Translations under genes and position numbers: made by a program
The notes under the pieces: model-generated
Database searches by the model: none
Told to the model about the DNA's origin: nothing
The model's input: the letters and a program-made list of their open reading frames with translations, nothing else
Assembly: GCA_964600225.1 (NCBI GenBank)
Contig: CAZRIT010000013.1
Span: 1-36,147 of the forward strand
Reading direction: 5' to 3'
Origin: CAZRIT01 sp964600225
GTDB lineage: Bacteria > Bacillota > Clostridia > Christensenellales > CAG-138
DNA length: 36,147 nt
In this document: positions 8,178-16,825 of the stretch, piece after piece
Position numbering within the stretch: the stretch's first letter is position 1
Layout of the letters: each line of letters starts with the position of its first letter

Positions 8178-10007
8178 TTGAATCAAGAACAATTAGAGGC
8201 CAAGAGCCTTGGCGATTTGCGTGAAATTGCAAAGTTGCAGGGCGTTAAATCCATTACCAAATATCGCAAGAGCGAATTGGTTGATATTATCATGTCCGGC
8301 GGTCGCGCGCCGTCCGATGCAGAGCAGGAGCGTAGTGAAGCTTCCGAACCCGCACCGCAACAGGCGCCCCGTTCGGAGACGACCGCTGCTGCGCCTTCTT
8401 CGGTGGACGAGGCGCCCATGCCCGACGCCGCTGCGGAAAGCGGATATCGTCGCGGCAACTATACGCCGCGCAACAATAATTTCCAGAATAAAAACTACTA
8501 CGAGGGCCGTCAGCAACAGGGCGGCTATCAAAGAAGGAGTTTTTCCCAGCAGGGCGGTTACCAGTCGGGCGGCTACCATCAGGGCGGCTATCAGCAAAAC
8601 CAGTATGACCGCGGCAGCAACTACCGCCAGCAGGGTTACCAGCAAAACGGTTATCAGCAGCAAAACTATCAGCAGCAGGGCTACCAGCAGGGCGCCTATG
8701 CGCAGAATAATTACGGTTACATGAGCGAGCAGCAGGGCTTCGACGAGGAGCGTCGCTTCCGCGCGCCCAGGCAGGAGGGCTACTTCAACAAGGATTACGG
8801 CACCAGCAACCCCGCCGTGCCCGAAATGCTGCAAACGGGCGACTGCGGGGACGCCGAAGGCGTGCTGGAGGTGCTGCCCGATGGCTACGGGTTCCTGCGC
8901 AGCGAAAACTATCTTTCGGGCCAGCGCGACGTGTACGTGTCCATCGCGCAGATTCGCAGGTTTGGCCTGCGCACGGGCGATCTTGTAACGGGTAAGACCC
9001 GTCCCAGCAAAGAGGGCGAGCGCTTCCTTGCATTGCTGTACATTACGGCCGTCAACGGTGAATCGCCCGAAAAAATCGGTGAACGCAAGCCCTTTGAAGA
9101 ACTGGTGCCCATATTCCCCAATGAACGCTATACCCTGGAATGCGCGGGGACGAGCAACCTCGCCATCCGCCTGGTCGATCTGATTGCGCCGATTGGCAAG
9201 GGCCAGCGCGCTATGATCGTTTCCCAGCCAAAAGCCGGCAAGACGACGCTACTAAAGAGCATTGCCAACGGGATTGCCACCAACTATCCCGATTCGCACC
9301 TGATCGTTCTGCTGATTGACGAACGCCCCGAGGAGGTCACCGATATGCAGCGCTCCATCAAGGGTGAAGTGCTGTTTTCCACCTTTGACGAACTGCCCGA
9401 GCATCATACCCGCGTTGCCGAGATGGTGCTGGAACGCGCCATGCGGTTGGTAGAGCAGGGCAAGGATGTGGTCATCCTGATGGATAGCCTGACCCGCCTT
9501 GCGCGTGCATACAACCTGACCATCCCGCCGACAGGCAGAACGCTTTCAGGCGGCATGGACCCGGGTGCGCTGCACAAGCCCAAGCGCTTCTTTGGCGCGG
9601 CGCGCAACATTGAAAACGGCGGCAGCCTGACCGTTGTGGCCACTGCGTTGACCGAAACGGGCAGCCGCATGGACGATATGGTGTACGAGGAGTTCAAGGG
9701 TACGGGCAATATGGAAATTCACCTGGATCGTAAGCTCAGCGAGCGCCGCATTTTCCCCGCCATCGATATCTACAAATCGGGCACGCGCCGTGACGATTTG
9801 CTGCTCAGCCCCGAGGAGCTGGAGGGTGTGCGCACCATCCGCCGTGTGCTTGCGGGCGGAAATCCCGCCGAGGTGACGGAGCAATTCATCGGCATGCTGG
9901 AAAAAACGGCCACCAATGAGGAGTTTTTACAGCGCTTAAAGGACTGGGTCAGCATCTACGAAAAGGAAGGCTATACGACCATGTCCACAAGCCGTTACGG
10001 AAAATAA
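8178..10007 (+). CDS. rho: Transcription termination factor Rho with prion-like insertion
   Basis: Rho is a hexameric RNA-dependent ATPase that terminates transcription. The product has 609 residues, far longer than E. coli Rho (419). A Rho-N/SAP-like domain (residues 1-42) is followed by an acidic Ala/Pro stretch. Next comes a Gln/Tyr/Gly/Asn-rich low-complexity segment (about 88-190) built of repeats such as QQGGYQ and QQGYQ. The cold-shock RNA-binding fold follows (about 222-300, DGYGFLRS). The ATPase has Walker A PKAGKTT (351-357), Walker B LLIDERPEEV and the MDSLTRLARAYN segment. The TTG at 8178 is preferred because GAGAGGAG lies seven bases upstream; an in-frame TTG at 8142 has no such site. 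Confidence 0.96.
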   Translation: MNQEQLEAKSLGDLREIAKLQGVKSITKYRKSELVDIIMSGGRAPSDAEQERSEASEPAPQQAPRSETTAAAPSSVDEAPMPDAAAESGYRRGNYTPRNNNFQNKNYYEGRQQQGGYQRRSFSQQGGYQSGGYHQGGYQQNQYDRGSNYRQQGYQQNGYQQQNYQQQGYQQGAYAQNNYGYMSEQQGFDEERRFRAPRQEGYFNKDYGTSNPAVPEMLQTGDCGDAEGVLEVLPDGYGFLRSENYLSGQRDVYVSIAQIRRFGLRTGDLVTGKTRPSKEGERFLALLYITAVNGESPEKIGERKPFEELVPIFPNERYTLECAGTSNLAIRLVDLIAPIGKGQRAMIVSQPKAGKTTLLKSIANGIATNYPDSHLIVLLIDERPEEVTDMQRSIKGEVLFSTFDELPEHHTRVAEMVLERAMRLVEQGKDVVILMDSLTRLARAYNLTIPPTGRTLSGGMDPGALHKPKRFFGAARNIENGGSLTVVATALTETGSRMDDMVYEEFKGTGNMEIHLDRKLSERRIFPAIDIYKSGTRRDDLLLSPEELEGVRTIRRVLAGGNPAEVTEQFIGMLEKTATNEEFLQRLKDWVSIYEKEGYTTMSTSRYGK

Positions 10008-10028
10008 TCAAAAAGCCGAAAATTAGTG

Positions 10029-10057
10029 TTGCTTTTTTGCGCACGCTTGATTATAAT
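10029..10057 (+). promoter_or_regulatory. Promoter of rpmE
   Basis: TTGCTT at 10029-10034 and a consensus TATAAT at 10052-10057 are separated by 17 bases. The predicted start is near 10064, 30 bases before the L31 ATG, so rpmE can be transcribed independently of rho. Confidence 0.75.
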
Positions 10058-10093
10058 ATCCGTTGGTAGTGCAAAAAAGGAGTGAACAGTAGC

Positions 10094-10291
10094 ATGAAGA
10101 AAGATATTCATCCGACATATGGCGAAGCCACCGTTCGCTGCGCCTGCGGCGAAACGTTTAAGACGGGTTCCGTCAAGGACGAACTCAAAGTCGAAATCTG
10201 CAGCAAGTGCCATCCGTTTTTTACCGGCCGTCAAAAGCTGGTGGACAGCGGCGGACGTGTCGATCGTTTCAAAAAGCGTTACGGTCTGTAA
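10094..10291 (+). CDS. rpmE: 50S ribosomal protein L31 (zinc-binding form)
   Basis: L31 is a component of the large ribosomal subunit that helps bridge the subunits. The product has 65 residues, the usual length. It starts MKKDIHPTYGEATVRCACG and contains two cysteine pairs, CAC near residue 16-18 and CSKC near 37-40. These mark the zinc-containing C+ paralogue, in contrast to the zinc-independent YtiA type. The ATG at 10094 follows AAGGAG with an 11-base spacer; a GTG at 10082 overlaps that site and is rejected. The gene has its own promoter and terminator, and rho followed by rpmE is a common arrangement in Clostridia. Confidence 0.95.
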   Translation: MKKDIHPTYGEATVRCACGETFKTGSVKDELKVEICSKCHPFFTGRQKLVDSGGRVDRFKKRYGL

Positions 10292-10300
10292 GAAGTCCAG

Positions 10301-10336
10301 ACGAGCCACCCTGCAAAACGGGTGGCTTGTTTTATA
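10301..10336 (+). terminator. Intrinsic terminator of rpmE
   Basis: AGCCACCC at 10304-10311 pairs with GGGTGGCT at 10320-10327. Further pairs reach 10301/10330, and TTGTTTTAT follows. It ends the rho-rpmE segment. Confidence 0.85.
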
Positions 10337-10413
10337 TGCGCTTGCTTTGCGGTGATGACGCGGCAATCATGCACTTATTCCAAACAATCATGTTCACAAA
10401 AACGGTAAATCGA

Positions 10414-10443
10414 TTGAACTTTATCGAATACCTATGCTATAAT
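10414..10443 (+). promoter_or_regulatory. Promoter of the DUF1385-prmC array
   Basis: TTGAAC at 10414-10419 and a consensus TATAAT at 10438-10443 with an 18-base spacer and an extended TG at 10435-10436. This is the best promoter found upstream of the long gene array that runs to 26240. Confidence 0.75.
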
Positions 10444-10504
10444 CTAATTTAAAGCGTCATCGATGATGTCGCTTGCACATGCGTGCGGAAAGAGAGTATG
10501 CTGC

Positions 10505-11482
10505 ATGAAAAAGTGTTCGGTTGGCGGTCAAGCGGTCATGGAGGGCGTTATGATGCGCACGCCAACGGGTGGCTTGGCCCTGGCCGTGCGAAAGAGTGAC
10601 GGCAGCATCGTCACGGAGTTTTCCCGCTGCACCACAAAGGCGCAGAAGGGGACGTTCTGGGGCCTGCCCGTTGTGCGCGGCGTGGTGGCGTTTGTGGAAT
10701 CGCTCGCCACGGGCATGCGCATGACGACGCACTCTGCGGAGCTGTACGGCGAGGAACTGACCGAGGAGCCGAGCAAGTTTGAGCAGTGGCTGGCCAAAAA
10801 AACCAACAAATCCGTTATGGACATTGCCATGGTTGTTGCGGTCGTGCTGGCTGTGGGGCTTGCGCTGGGGCTGTTCGTGTTCCTGCCGTCTCTGGTAACG
10901 CAGCTGATTCCCTGGCGCGATACGACGCCAACCATCCTCAAAAGTCTTGCCGAAGGCTTGACCAGACTAATTATCTTCCTTATATATATCACCGCCATTT
11001 CTGCCATGAAGGATATTCGCCGTGTGTACATGTATCATGGCGCAGAGCACAAGACGATTGCCTGCTATGAGCACGAGCAGGAGATGAACGCGGAAAACGC
11101 CATGCGCTATTCCCGTCTGCATCCGCGCTGCGGCACGAACTATCTGTTCCTGGTCATGGCCATCTCAATCCTGTTCTTTGCGCTGCTGCCTTATAGTGAA
11201 AATCTTCTGATTCGTCTCGGTACACGCATCCTGTTTTTGCCGCTGGTTGCGGGCATTTCGTATGAAGTACTCAAGGCGTCTGCGGCGTCCGATGGCATTG
11301 TGGCGCGCATCATCCGTGCGCCTGGCATGGGGCTGCAATATCTCACCACGCGCGAGCCCGAGCCCGATATGATCGAAGTTGCGCTGGCGGCGTTTCGGTT
11401 GGCCATGAACGATGGCAAGGCGGAAGCGACCGCATCGCCTGATATTCCAGCGGACGACATCCATACGGAGGCGGACGCATGA
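10505..11482 (+). CDS. DUF1385 family membrane protein (YqhQ-like)
   Basis: This is a conserved membrane protein of 325 residues with no settled biochemical function. The N-terminus SVGGQAVMEGVMMR is the family hallmark, and the central segment YHGAEHKTIACYEHE, rich in His and Glu, looks like a metal or active-site motif. Hydrophobic helices are at about residues 98-130, 150-175, 213-235 and 245-265. The ATG at 10505 matches the usual family start; an earlier in-frame ATG at 10463 lies only about 13 bases after the likely transcription start and adds an unrelated 14 residues. The stop overlaps the start of prmC, a linkage seen widely in Clostridia that hints at a role tied to translation, but the function remains unknown. 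Confidence 0.88.
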   Translation: MKKCSVGGQAVMEGVMMRTPTGGLALAVRKSDGSIVTEFSRCTTKAQKGTFWGLPVVRGVVAFVESLATGMRMTTHSAELYGEELTEEPSKFEQWLAKKTNKSVMDIAMVVAVVLAVGLALGLFVFLPSLVTQLIPWRDTTPTILKSLAEGLTRLIIFLIYITAISAMKDIRRVYMYHGAEHKTIACYEHEQEMNAENAMRYSRLHPRCGTNYLFLVMAISILFFALLPYSENLLIRLGTRILFLPLVAGISYEVLKASAASDGIVARIIRAPGMGLQYLTTREPEPDMIEVALAAFRLAMNDGKAEATASPDIPADDIHTEADA

Positions 11483-12297
11483 TGAACGCAGCGCAGATTG
11501 TCCGAATGATACAGCTCAAGCTGCGTGAAACCTTGGGCGAGGAAGCCGACTACGAGGCAAAGGTCATGGTAGCCGATATCCTCGGCATCGAGCCAAAGGC
11601 GCTGCCCATGCACTACGGCATGGAGCTGATGGACGAGCAGATTGAAGAGCTGGGCACTTATGTGGCGCGCCGCGCGCAGGGCGAACCGCTGCAATACATC
11701 ATCGGCCAGTGGTCATTTATGGGATTGCCGTTTATCGTGGATGCGCGCGCGCTGATTCCCAGGCAGGATACGGAGATGCTCTGCGAAATTGCCCTGTCTT
11801 TGGCGCAGGAGCGCGGCTATCAAACGGTTCTGGATCTTTGCTGCGGAACGGGCTGCATCGGCATTGCGCTCGCCGTGCTTGGCAAGCTTTCGGTAACGGT
11901 TTCCGATATCAGTTCCGATTGCATTGCTTTGGCCAAAGAGAATGCCGAGATCAACGATGCTGAGGTTACGCCCATCGTGGGCGACCTGTTTGAAAATGTG
12001 CGCGAAGCATTCGATATGATTGTCTGCAACCCGCCGTACCTGACCAAATCGGATATGGAGACGCTGCAGACGGAGGTATCCTACGAGCCGTCGGACGCGC
12101 TGTACGGCGGCGCGGACGGTCTGGATTATTACAGACGGATTGCAAGGGAGTACGCGCCCTATCTGAAAGACGGCGGCGCTTTGCTATTGGAGATTGGCGC
12201 GACGCAGGCGGATGCGGTGACGGCGCTGTTTGATCGCGCCGAGGTGCGGCATGATTATTGCGGGAATCCGCGCGTTGTGATTGTGGAGAAACCATGA
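11479..12297 (+). CDS. prmC: Peptide chain release factor N5-glutamine methyltransferase
   Basis: PrmC methylates the glutamine of the GGQ motif in release factors, which speeds peptide release. The product has 272 residues. An N-terminal helical substrate domain (about 1-85) precedes the Rossmann methyltransferase domain with the SAM loop DLCCGTGCIG (119-128) and the catalytic NPPY (184-187). ACGGAGG is seven bases before the ATG, which overlaps the DUF1385 stop. The substrate PrfA is encoded two genes downstream, with a lipoprotein gene inserted between the two. Confidence 0.95.
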   Translation: MMNAAQIVRMIQLKLRETLGEEADYEAKVMVADILGIEPKALPMHYGMELMDEQIEELGTYVARRAQGEPLQYIIGQWSFMGLPFIVDARALIPRQDTEMLCEIALSLAQERGYQTVLDLCCGTGCIGIALAVLGKLSVTVSDISSDCIALAKENAEINDAEVTPIVGDLFENVREAFDMIVCNPPYLTKSDMETLQTEVSYEPSDALYGGADGLDYYRRIAREYAPYLKDGGALLLEIGATQADAVTALFDRAEVRHDYCGNPRVVIVEKP

Positions 12298-13598
12298 TGA
12301 AGCTTTTCAAGGGGATTTGGATAACGGCTGCGCTGATGTGCGCACTGCTATACGGCTGTGACAATCGGGCGGACGCGAAAACGCCTGCCGATGTCGGCAT
12401 GCCGCAAGCGGCAGCGCCTGCATCGGAAGCTGTGCCGTCGCCGACGGCATCGCCCGTACCTTCCCCAACCGCCGCGCCTACGCCGACGCCCGAGCCCACG
12501 CCTGCCGTGGCAGTGATCGGTGCGGTCGGAGACCTGATGTTCATGGCCCCGCAAATCGTCGGCGCATACGACGAAGCAGCCGACGCCTACGATTTTTCAA
12601 GGAGCTTTGTTGGCGTTGCGCCCATGATGCGCTCGATGGACCTCATGTGCGGCAATTTTGAATCGACGCTGGCGGGTAAGGAGGCGGGGTATAGCAAAAA
12701 ACGCGCCGACGACGAGCCTGCCGAAACGTTTAATACGCCCGACGAGGTGGTCGATACCCTGAAGGATATCGGACTGGATTTTCTTTCCACAGCCAACAAC
12801 CACAGCGTTGACCGCAACTATGACGGGCTGATTCGCACGCTCGATGTACTGGATGAAAAGGGTGTGTATCACACGGGCACCGCGCGCTCCGATGCTGAAC
12901 GCGATACGCCGCTGATTATTGAGGTCAACGGGATGAAGCTGGGCTTTATCTCGGCCACATACGGCATCAATAAGCGCGACCGCTACCTGAATGACGCGCA
13001 GGAATCATACGCCGTCAACAGGCTCTATCAGGACGAGGAACGTCTGCTGCTGAATATCCGTCAACTCAAGGAGGCGGGCGCGGAGTTCATCATTGCCTAT
13101 CCGCACTGGGATAAGGAGAAGAAGAACCACAGCAACGCTGCCTCGCAAGCATGCGCCAGGCTGCTGCTGGAAAACGGTGTGGATTGCATACTCGGTTCGC
13201 ATCCGCACGTCGTGCAGGAAATTGAATATGTCACAGTGGAGCGCGACGGGCAGCCGTATACGGGGCTGGTGGTATACTCCATGGGCAACTTCATTTCCCA
13301 CATGTTCCCGTCGCCCATCAACTATGGCATGTTTGTGCAACTCACGCTGGAACGGGCTGCGGACGGCACGGTAGTGCTCAAGGAGGCTTGCTACATGCCG
13401 ACCTACTACTTTTATCGCTCGATCGATAAAAAGTACGTTCATCAGGTTGTGCCTGCGCTATCGGACCCGACGCTGATTCAATCGTATTCGGAGCTCGATG
13501 AGAGCGATTACGCCAAAATTGCCGCCGCAAGGGAGCATGTGCTCTCCGTTTGTGGCGACGTGATACCCGTAATGGAGGACCAATGCTGGATAAACTAA
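12294..13598 (+). CDS. CapA-like lipoprotein (poly-gamma-glutamate/metallophosphatase fold)
   Basis: This is an exported protein of the CapA/PgsA (YwtB) family with a calcineurin-like metallophosphatase fold, 434 residues. It begins with a lipoprotein signal peptide ending in LLYGC, with C22 as the lipidated cysteine. A Pro/Thr/Ala-rich linker (about 38-72) follows. Family motifs are GAVGDLMF, the CGNFESTL segment, STANNHSVDRNYDG, YPHWDKEK and GSHPHVVQEIEY. CapA proteins take part in poly-gamma-glutamate capsule production, but many clostridial homologues occur without pgsBC, which are not seen here, so the substrate is uncertain. The ATG at 12294 overlaps the prmC stop, and the 3' end overlaps prfA by 16 bases. 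Confidence 0.88.
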   Translation: MMKLFKGIWITAALMCALLYGCDNRADAKTPADVGMPQAAAPASEAVPSPTASPVPSPTAAPTPTPEPTPAVAVIGAVGDLMFMAPQIVGAYDEAADAYDFSRSFVGVAPMMRSMDLMCGNFESTLAGKEAGYSKKRADDEPAETFNTPDEVVDTLKDIGLDFLSTANNHSVDRNYDGLIRTLDVLDEKGVYHTGTARSDAERDTPLIIEVNGMKLGFISATYGINKRDRYLNDAQESYAVNRLYQDEERLLLNIRQLKEAGAEFIIAYPHWDKEKKNHSNAASQACARLLLENGVDCILGSHPHVVQEIEYVTVERDGQPYTGLVVYSMGNFISHMFPSPINYGMFVQLTLERAADGTVVLKEACYMPTYYFYRSIDKKYVHQVVPALSDPTLIQSYSELDESDYAKIAAAREHVLSVCGDVIPVMEDQCWIN

Positions 13599-14656
13599 GA
13601 AGCATCAAACAGCATTATGAACAGCTTTCGGAGCAGCTTTCCGACCCTGCCGTGATCGGCAATCAGGAGGTGTGGCGCGAGACGGTCATCAAGCACGCCG
13701 CGCTTTCGGAGATTGTGCGGGTATTTGACGAATACGAATCGTCGCTCAACGCTCTGGACGATTGCCGAAACATGCTCAATGACCACCTGGAAGCCGATAT
13801 GAAGGAGCTGGTCCACGCGGAGGTCAGCGAGTTGGAGGAAAAGGTGCAGGAACTGGAGCAATCCCTGCATGTGCTGCTGCTTCCGCGTGACCCGAACGAT
13901 GAACGCGACGTGATCGTGGAGATTCGCGCGGGTACGGGCGGCGACGAGGCTTCGCTCTTTGGGGCGGATTTGCTGCGAATGTACTTGAGATACGCGGAGC
14001 GCAACGGCTACAAAACGGAATTTCTTTCCAGCAACATGACGGACATGGGCGGCGTCAAGGAGGTTGTGCTGTCGCTTGGCGGCAAGCGCGGCGCATACAG
14101 CCGCTTGAAATACGAAAGCGGCGTGCACCGCGTGCAGCGCGTGCCCGAGACGGAGTCGCAGGGACGCATCCATACCAGCGCGGCCACCGTGGCGGTACTG
14201 CCCGAGGTGGACGATGTGCAGGTGGATATCAAGGATGCGGATTTACGCATCGATACCTACCGTTCCAGCGGCGCAGGCGGACAGCACGTCAACAAGACCG
14301 AGTCCGCCATCCGCATTACCCATCTGCCCACGGGCATGGTGGTATCCTGTCAGGACGAAAAATCACAGTTAAAGAACAAGGAACAGGCCATGCGTGTGCT
14401 GAAAAGCCGCCTGTTTGAGTATTATCAGTCCCAACAGGACGCGGAACGCGCGGGGGAACGCAAGAGCCAGATCGGCTCGGGCGATCGGAGCGAGCGCATA
14501 CGCACCTACAACTTCCCGCAGGGCAGGGTGACGGATCATCGCATCGGGCTGACGCTGTATAAGCTGGAGCAGTTTTTGGACGGAGACATGGATGAGATGA
14601 TCGACGCCTTGATTCTTGCGGAGCGCTCCCGCAAGCTGTCGGGGGAGGACGCATGA
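13583..14656 (+). CDS. prfA: Peptide chain release factor 1
   Basis: RF1 recognises UAA and UAG stop codons and triggers peptidyl-tRNA hydrolysis. The product has 357 residues, the usual length. The GGQ motif is at 232-234 within SGAGGQHVNKTESAIR, and the stop-codon recognition loop corresponds to the VPETESQGRIHTS region, whose PET tripeptide is the RF1-type PxT anticodon-like motif. GGAGG precedes the ATG at 13583, which lies inside the end of the preceding gene. The gene overlaps tsaC by four bases (ATGA). PrmC, encoded nearby, should methylate Gln234. Confidence 0.97.
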   Translation: MLDKLRSIKQHYEQLSEQLSDPAVIGNQEVWRETVIKHAALSEIVRVFDEYESSLNALDDCRNMLNDHLEADMKELVHAEVSELEEKVQELEQSLHVLLLPRDPNDERDVIVEIRAGTGGDEASLFGADLLRMYLRYAERNGYKTEFLSSNMTDMGGVKEVVLSLGGKRGAYSRLKYESGVHRVQRVPETESQGRIHTSAATVAVLPEVDDVQVDIKDADLRIDTYRSSGAGGQHVNKTESAIRITHLPTGMVVSCQDEKSQLKNKEQAMRVLKSRLFEYYQSQQDAERAGERKSQIGSGDRSERIRTYNFPQGRVTDHRIGLTLYKLEQFLDGDMDEMIDALILAERSRKLSGEDA

Positions 14657-15702
14657 TTACCGAGGTGATCGACGCCCGCACGCATCCCGAAGCGGGAACC
14701 AAGCTGGGCGCGGAGATCATCCGAAACGGTGGCCTGGTTGCATTCCCGACGGAGACGGTCTACGGCCTGGGCGCCAACGGGCTCGACGAGCAGGCGGTGC
14801 TCAGTATCTTTGAGGCCAAGGGACGGCCCGCCGATAACCCATTGATACTGCATGTTTGCAAAAAGAGCGACGTGCGCGCGCTGTGGAACCGCATTCCGCC
14901 CAAGGCGCAGGTGCTGATGGATACGTTCTGGCCGGGCCCCTTGACGCTGGTTGCGCCGCGTAGTGCCCGTGTGCCCGATGCGGTGACGGCAAGGCTCAAC
15001 ACAGTGGCTGTGCGCATGCCGTCGGACAAGACCGCGCGCATGCTCATCAGCAAAGCGGGCGTGCCGATTGCCGCGCCAAGCGCCAATCTGTCGGGCAAAC
15101 CCAGCCCCACGTCGGCCGCGGCGGTGCTTGCCGATATGGATGGCCGCATTCCGTTGATACTGGATGGCGGCAGCTGTGAATATGGCGTGGAGTCCACGGT
15201 GCTGACGGTGGAGAAAACGCCGACCATCCTGCGACCGGGCATGGTCACCAAGGAGATGCTGGAAGCTGTGATCGGCGAGGTAAAACTTTCCGATAGTATC
15301 CTGTCTCCGCTTGCGGATACGGAATCGCCCGCGTCGCCGGGCATGAAGTACAAGCACTATGCGCCCAACGCGGAGGTGATCATTGTGCAGGGCAGCCCCA
15401 AATCTGCCGCGCGCATGATAAAAAGGATGTACAGGGAGGCGGAAACGGAGGGTATGCGCTGTAAAATTGCCGCAACAGAGCAAACTAAGGGGTTTTACAA
15501 CGATGAAAAGTATGTTATACTCGGTGACAGACGTTACCCTGAAACACTTTGCAGAAATCTGTTTTCGACGCTGCGCGATATGGATGCGCAGGCGGATCGA
15601 ATCCTGGCTGAAGGTATCCCGACCGATCACGTCGGACTTGCATTTATGAATCGGTTACTCCGCGCAGCGGGCTTTCGGGTGGTTGACGCGGATGCATATT
15701 AA
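14653..15702 (+). CDS. tsaC: Threonylcarbamoyl-AMP synthase (Sua5/YwlC type)
   Basis: This enzyme makes threonylcarbamoyl-AMP from threonine, bicarbonate and ATP, the first step of t6A modification at position 37 of ANN-decoding tRNAs. The product has 349 residues, which indicates the long Sua5 form: an N-terminal YrdC domain (about 1-205) with FPTETVYGLG, KGRPADNPLILHV and APSANLSGKPSPTS, and a C-terminal Sua5 domain (about 235-349) after the linker SPGMKYKHYAPN. Start and stop overlap its neighbours' regions (ATGA with prfA). The gene sits in the usual clostridial order prmC, prfA, sua5, rpiB, upp. Confidence 0.95.
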   Translation: MITEVIDARTHPEAGTKLGAEIIRNGGLVAFPTETVYGLGANGLDEQAVLSIFEAKGRPADNPLILHVCKKSDVRALWNRIPPKAQVLMDTFWPGPLTLVAPRSARVPDAVTARLNTVAVRMPSDKTARMLISKAGVPIAAPSANLSGKPSPTSAAAVLADMDGRIPLILDGGSCEYGVESTVLTVEKTPTILRPGMVTKEMLEAVIGEVKLSDSILSPLADTESPASPGMKYKHYAPNAEVIIVQGSPKSAARMIKRMYREAETEGMRCKIAATEQTKGFYNDEKYVILGDRRYPETLCRNLFSTLRDMDAQADRILAEGIPTDHVGLAFMNRLLRAAGFRVVDADAY

Positions 15703-15721
15703 ACAAAGGAGTCAGAGACGC

Positions 15722-16171
15722 ATGAATATCTCCATTGCTTGCGACCATGGCGGGTATGCGTTAAAAACCGCTCTGATTCCGTATCTGGAAAGCCTTGGCC
15801 ACGCCGTCAAGGATTACGGCTGCCACAGTGCTGAGCGCGTGGACTATCCCGATTTTTCGTTTCCCGCTTCTGAGGCGGTCGCCAACGGCGCGTGCGAGCG
15901 CGGCATCCTGATCTGCACCAGCGGCGTGGGCATGTCCATCTGCGCCAACAAGGTGCGCGGCGTGCGCTGCGCGCTGTGCACAGATGCGGAAACCGCCGCA
16001 CTGTCCAGAAAGCATAACGACGCCAACGTGTTGGCCCTTGGCGCAATGCATACCGATTTGGATACGGCAAAACAACTGATTGCAACCTGGCTTGCTACCG
16101 CCTTTGACGGTGGGAGACACGAGCAACGAGTCCATAAGATTTCCTTATATGAAAACACGCACGAAGCATGA
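15722..16171 (+). CDS. rpiB: Ribose 5-phosphate isomerase B
   Basis: RpiB interconverts ribose 5-phosphate and ribulose 5-phosphate in the pentose phosphate pathway. The product has 149 residues, the usual length. It starts with the family motif ACDHGGYALK (D8, H9). The catalytic cysteine is C65 in LICTSGVGMSICANK, and H99 in SRKHNDANVL fits the phosphate-site histidine. AAGGAG precedes the ATG at 15722. The neighbouring upp uses PRPP, which derives from ribose 5-phosphate, so the pair is metabolically coherent. A related galactose-6-phosphate isomerase LacAB role is less likely because only one subunit gene is present. Confidence 0.94.
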   Translation: MNISIACDHGGYALKTALIPYLESLGHAVKDYGCHSAERVDYPDFSFPASEAVANGACERGILICTSGVGMSICANKVRGVRCALCTDAETAALSRKHNDANVLALGAMHTDLDTAKQLIATWLATAFDGGRHEQRVHKISLYENTHEA

Positions 16172-16182
16172 AGGAGGACGGT

Positions 16183-16812
16183 ATGTCTAAAGTTACAACA
16201 ATCGATCATCCACTCGTACAGCATAAGCTTTCCAAGCTGCGCGATCAGAGCACGGGGCCCAAGGAATTCCGCGAACTGGTTTCCGAATTGGCCATGCTCA
16301 TGGGATATGAAGTCACCCGCGATCTGCCCGTCAAGGAAATTGACGTGGAAACGCCCATCTGTACGGCAAAGTGTCGCGTGTTGTCCAACGATAAGCTGGG
16401 CGTTGTCCCAATTTTGCGCGCAGGATTGGGCATGGCCGATGGCATTATGCAGCTCATCCCCAGCGCAAAGCTTGGCCATATCGGCCTTTATCGTGATCCC
16501 GACACATACGAAGCCAAGGGCTACTACTGCAAACTGCCGCAGGATGTTGCGGAGCGCGAAATCATCGTGGTCGATCCGATGCTGGCAACGGGCAACACCG
16601 CCATCGAAGCGGCAAGGCTGCTGAAAAAGGAAGGCTGCAAGAGCATCCGCCTTGTCTCCTTGATTGCCGCGCCCGAAGGGATTCAAGCCATGCAGACCGC
16701 GCATCCGGATGTGGATATCTATGTGGGCAGCATCGACGAAAAACTGAACGAACATTGCTATATCGTGCCCGGCCTTGGAGATGCGGGAGATCGTCTGTTC
16801 GGCACAAAATAA
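16183..16812 (+). CDS. upp: Uracil phosphoribosyltransferase
   Basis: Upp converts uracil and PRPP to UMP in pyrimidine salvage. The product has 209 residues, the normal length. The sequence opens with the typical TTIDHPLVQHKLSKLRD. The PRPP-binding loop VVDPMLATGNTA and the uracil-binding C-terminal region GLGDAGDRLFGTK are present. AAGGAGG lies just before the ATG at 16183; an ATG at 16168 that overlaps the rpiB stop would add five residues and leave that site inside the gene. The V-ATPase operon begins 13 bases after the stop, so co-transcription is likely. Confidence 0.96.
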   Translation: MSKVTTIDHPLVQHKLSKLRDQSTGPKEFRELVSELAMLMGYEVTRDLPVKEIDVETPICTAKCRVLSNDKLGVVPILRAGLGMADGIMQLIPSAKLGHIGLYRDPDTYEAKGYYCKLPQDVAEREIIVVDPMLATGNTAIEAARLLKKEGCKSIRLVSLIAAPEGIQAMQTAHPDVDIYVGSIDEKLNEHCYIVPGLGDAGDRLFGTK

Positions 16813-16825
16813 CGGAGGGGTGCAC

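Noticed and set aside
8500..8710. Short tandem DNA repeats, considered as CRISPR or a minisatellite
   Set aside because: The repeats are in frame, imperfect and encode the QQGYQ-type segment of Rho. There are no uniform repeats with unique spacers and no cas gene.
10008..10045. Possible rho terminator (AAAAAGC with GCTTTTTT)
   Set aside because: The stem is almost all A-T, about 7 bp with a long loop, and it overlaps the rpmE promoter. Stability looks too low.
12258..12293. Longer N-terminus for the CapA-like lipoprotein
   Set aside because: The added residues would put charged sequence before the signal peptide; the ATG at 12294 gives a normal lipoprotein signal.
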